From an uncultured bacterium (GTDB lineage Bacteria > Cloacimonadota > Cloacimonadia > Cloacimonadales > Cloacimonadaceae), in assembly GCA_937960795.1 (NCBI GenBank), contig CALGPA010000053.1, positions 1-27,198 of the forward strand: 27,198 nt of DNA, read 5' to 3'. Positions within the stretch are counted from its first letter, which is position 1. The number at the start of each line of letters is the position of its first letter. Made by a program: the position numbers and the translations under genes. Below are positions 25,273 through 27,198 of the stretch, in pieces. A model generated the notes under the pieces. The model saw nothing but the letters and a program-made list of their open reading frames with translations. It did no database searches and was not told the origin of the DNA.

Positions 25273-27039
25273 ATGGCAAACGAAGTAATCCTCACCGCTG
25301 AAAACGTCGGTGTCGCGTTTGGCGATCGGAACATCATCACCGATGCATCTTTTGGAATCCATGCCGGCGATAAACTCGGCATTGTAGGCGTTAATGGCAG
25401 TGGCAAGACCACTCTTCTCAAAGTTCTCAGCTCCGCCATGCCCCCATCCTCGGGAAGCATCACATATCGCAATGATCTCAAGATCGCTTATCTTGAGCAA
25501 GATCCGCAGATTGATCCGGATCAATGCGTATTGGAACACGTTATCCCATTAAACCCCAAAGAGATCAGAGAAGAGCATTACTACAAAGCCATCCTCAGCA
25601 AATTGGGAATGGATCTCTATGACAGCCCGATGAGAATCCTCTCCGGTGGACAAAAACGCAAGACTTCACTTGCAAAAGCACTCGCTTCAGAGCCGGATCT
25701 TCTCATCATGGACGAACCCACAAACCATCTTGATCTGGATAGCATCGAATGGCTGCAGGATTATCTCACCCAAAGCAAAGCTGCCTTGATCTTTGTCACG
25801 CATGATCGATATTTTCTGGATTCCATATGCAACAAGATCCTCAATATCGAGCGCGAAAAGCTCTATTTCTATGATGGAAACTATAGTGAATTCCTCAAAG
25901 GCAAGATGCTCCGCGAACAGGACAATCTCCGCAAAGAGACCCGGCGGCAAGCTCAACTGTCCAAAGAACTTAGCTGGCTCGCACGAGGCGCTAAAGCCCG
26001 CACATCAAAACCAAAACATCATGTGGATAGAGTCAAAGAACTACTCAGCAAGAGCTATCTCATCAGTGAGCAGGATCTGGATATCTCTTTTCAGACTGAC
26101 CGACTTGGGAAGACCATCCTAGAGCTGCACAAACTCAAGAAATCATATCCCGGAATCACTCTCTTTGAGGATCTTGATCACAATTTCCAAGCCATGGAGC
26201 GCATCGGAATCATCGGACCAAACGGCTGTGGAAAGACCACGCTCCTGCGATTGATCATCGGCGATGAAAAGCCGGACATGGGAAGCATCCGTGTGGGGAT
26301 TAATACCCACTTTGCATATTATAAGCAAGAAGAAGACAGCTTTGATCCCAAACTCAGCGTCTATGAATATATCGCTCAATATGCCGAGACTATTCGGACA
26401 GCGGATGGCTCAAAAGTGACTGCTTCCGAAATGCTAAACCGCTTTCTCTTCGACGGCAAAATGCAGCAGATGAAGCTCTCCTCACTATCCGGCGGAGAAC
26501 GTAAACGGCTCTATCTGCTCAAATCCCTCATGTTTGGCGCAAATTTCATCATCCTGGATGAACCGACAAACGACCTCGATATCCGCACACTGGAGATCTT
26601 GGAAGACTACCTGGATGCCTTCAAAGGCTGCCTCTTGGTGGTCTCCCACGATCGCTTCTTCCTAGACCGAACCATCGACTATCTCTTTATCTTCGAAAAT
26701 GGAAAAATGCGCAAATTTGCCGGTAACTATTCGGATTATCTATTGGTAAAACGCTATGAAGATGAAGAGAAATTGCAAAAACCCACAAAGAAAATCCTAC
26801 GCCCCAAACAAAGCAGTAAAGGTCTGAGCTATAATGAACAGCGAGAGTTTGCCATGCTCGATGAGCGCATCGAAAGCCTTGAGAAGGAACTCGCTGAGTG
26901 CGAAAGCAAGCTTGCTGATGGTAAGCTCGCCTTCGATGACTACACTGCGCTGGCCGCCAAAATGCAAAAGCTCACCGAGCAGCATGATATTGCCTTCACT
27001 CGTTGGGTTGAGCTCAGCGACAAGCAGCATGATTCTTGA
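25273..27039 (+). CDS. ABC-F family ATPase, Uup-like
   Basis: A 588-residue soluble protein with two ABC ATPase domains and no membrane segment. First domain: Walker A GVNGSGKT (39-46), signature LSGGQKRK, Walker B LLIMDEPTNHLD. Second domain: GPNGCGKT, LSGGERKR, FIILDEPTNDLD. A charged C-terminal coiled coil (about 520-585: LDERIESLEKELAECESKL and after) matches the Uup C-terminal domain. ABC-F proteins act on ribosomes; Uup is also linked to DNA-structure and ribosome-biogenesis phenotypes. It begins 18 nt after the tRNA, and I see no ribosome binding site before the ATG. Antibiotic-resistance function is not suggested. Last gene before the contig end. Confidence 0.93.
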   Translation: MANEVILTAENVGVAFGDRNIITDASFGIHAGDKLGIVGVNGSGKTTLLKVLSSAMPPSSGSITYRNDLKIAYLEQDPQIDPDQCVLEHVIPLNPKEIREEHYYKAILSKLGMDLYDSPMRILSGGQKRKTSLAKALASEPDLLIMDEPTNHLDLDSIEWLQDYLTQSKAALIFVTHDRYFLDSICNKILNIEREKLYFYDGNYSEFLKGKMLREQDNLRKETRRQAQLSKELSWLARGAKARTSKPKHHVDRVKELLSKSYLISEQDLDISFQTDRLGKTILELHKLKKSYPGITLFEDLDHNFQAMERIGIIGPNGCGKTTLLRLIIGDEKPDMGSIRVGINTHFAYYKQEEDSFDPKLSVYEYIAQYAETIRTADGSKVTASEMLNRFLFDGKMQQMKLSSLSGGERKRLYLLKSLMFGANFIILDEPTNDLDIRTLEILEDYLDAFKGCLLVVSHDRFFLDRTIDYLFIFENGKMRKFAGNYSDYLLVKRYEDEEKLQKPTKKILRPKQSSKGLSYNEQREFAMLDERIESLEKELAECESKLADGKLAFDDYTALAAKMQKLTEQHDIAFTRWVELSDKQHDS

Positions 27040-27081
27040 TTTTTCATCTGATTATGGCTTAGCTAAATGCTTGCAATATAA

Positions 27082-27151
27082 GGCGCGCTCATGCCCCCCT
27101 CACCCCTTGCTCACCGGTCGAGCGTGCAAGCGGTGAGAATATAAGGACTTA
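27082..27151 (-). repeat. 70-bp dispersed palindromic repeat, copy 3
   Basis: Read on the minus strand it begins TAAGTCCTTATATTCTCACC, continues with GCTTGCACGCTCGA, and has the same 70-nt length as copies 1 and 2. The central stem has one mismatch (CTCACCGCT against ACCGGTGAG). It lies downstream of the uup-like gene, in opposite orientation to the other two copies. The heptamer repeat begins directly beside its TAAGTC edge. Confidence 0.87.
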
Positions 27152-27153
27152 GA

Positions 27154-27198
27154 GTTCGTAGTTCGTAGTTCTTAGTTCGTAGTTCGTAGTTCTTAGTT
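27154..27198. repeat. Heptamer tandem repeat with 21-nt higher-order period
   Basis: Units GTTCGTA, GTTCGTA, GTTCTTA are repeated twice, followed by a partial GTT at the window end: about 6.4 heptamers, or two exact 21-nt superunits. It runs off the end, so its true length is unknown. It probably caused the assembly to stop here. Confidence 0.93.

Noticed and set aside
25266..25287. TTGACA just before the uup-like ATG as a promoter -35 box.
   Set aside because: The -10 position (AATCCT-like) would fall inside the gene and is weak; six matching bases are likely chance.

Overview
This 27.2 kb window is probably one whole metagenome contig. It opens with a 31-nt Illumina adapter remnant and closes inside a heptamer tandem repeat. 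The organism is a double-membraned (diderm) bacterium: a TonB-dependent receptor with a partner lipoprotein, an MlaF-type lipid-transport ATPase and a bifunctional class A penicillin-binding protein are all present. SecA has the Bacteroidota/Chlorobi-style layout (charged N-terminal insertion, about 1,050 residues, C-terminal zinc motif). The GlmU-like enzyme is also the Bacteroidetes type. Together these point to the FCB superphylum, and my best guess is Cloacimonadota. That placement comes from gene style only and was not tested by a search.

Layout. (1) Minus strand, 403-7064: secA, topA and a MacB/FtsX-type permease, separated by 2-3 nt and read from a promoter near 7161-7135. (2) Divergent intergenic region, about 7065-7481: two promoters back to back, and on the plus strand a structured mRNA leader that looks like a riboswitch. 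It ends in an anti-Shine-Dalgarno (anti-SD)/SD pair in front of a TTG start. (3) Plus strand, 7482-10156: lipoprotein and TonB receptor, coupled by an overlapping stop/start. (4) Plus strand, 10589-27039: a nearly gapless run of 14 protein genes and one tRNA: pgpH-like HD phosphohydrolase, ybeY, CBS-domain CNNM/CorC protein, DUF3108-like protein, VanZ-like protein, mlaF-like ATPase, Gx-type membrane protein, PBP1A, family 2 glycosyltransferase, GlmU-like enzyme, ricT/PSP1, rlmN, deoC, a tandem ThyX-like protein, tRNA-Arg(CCG) and uup-like ABC-F ATPase.

How the genes fit together. The minus operon covers protein export and DNA topology. The short plus operon is a surface uptake pair under leader-RNA control; weak hints connect it to molybdenum or tungsten biology. 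The long plus run mixes envelope building (PBP1A, glycosyltransferase, GlmU-like, MlaF), c-di-AMP turnover, RNA maturation and translation (YbeY, RicT, RlmN, tRNA-Arg, ABC-F) and deoxynucleotide metabolism (DeoC, double ThyX).

Most notable signals: the structured leader at about 7335-7481; the double ThyX protein whose catalytic motif is split between its halves; a 70-bp palindromic repeat present three times, always beyond the 3' end of a transcription unit; and a cysteine-rich N-terminal extension on DeoC. No CRISPR array, transposase, phage gene or obvious defence system is present.
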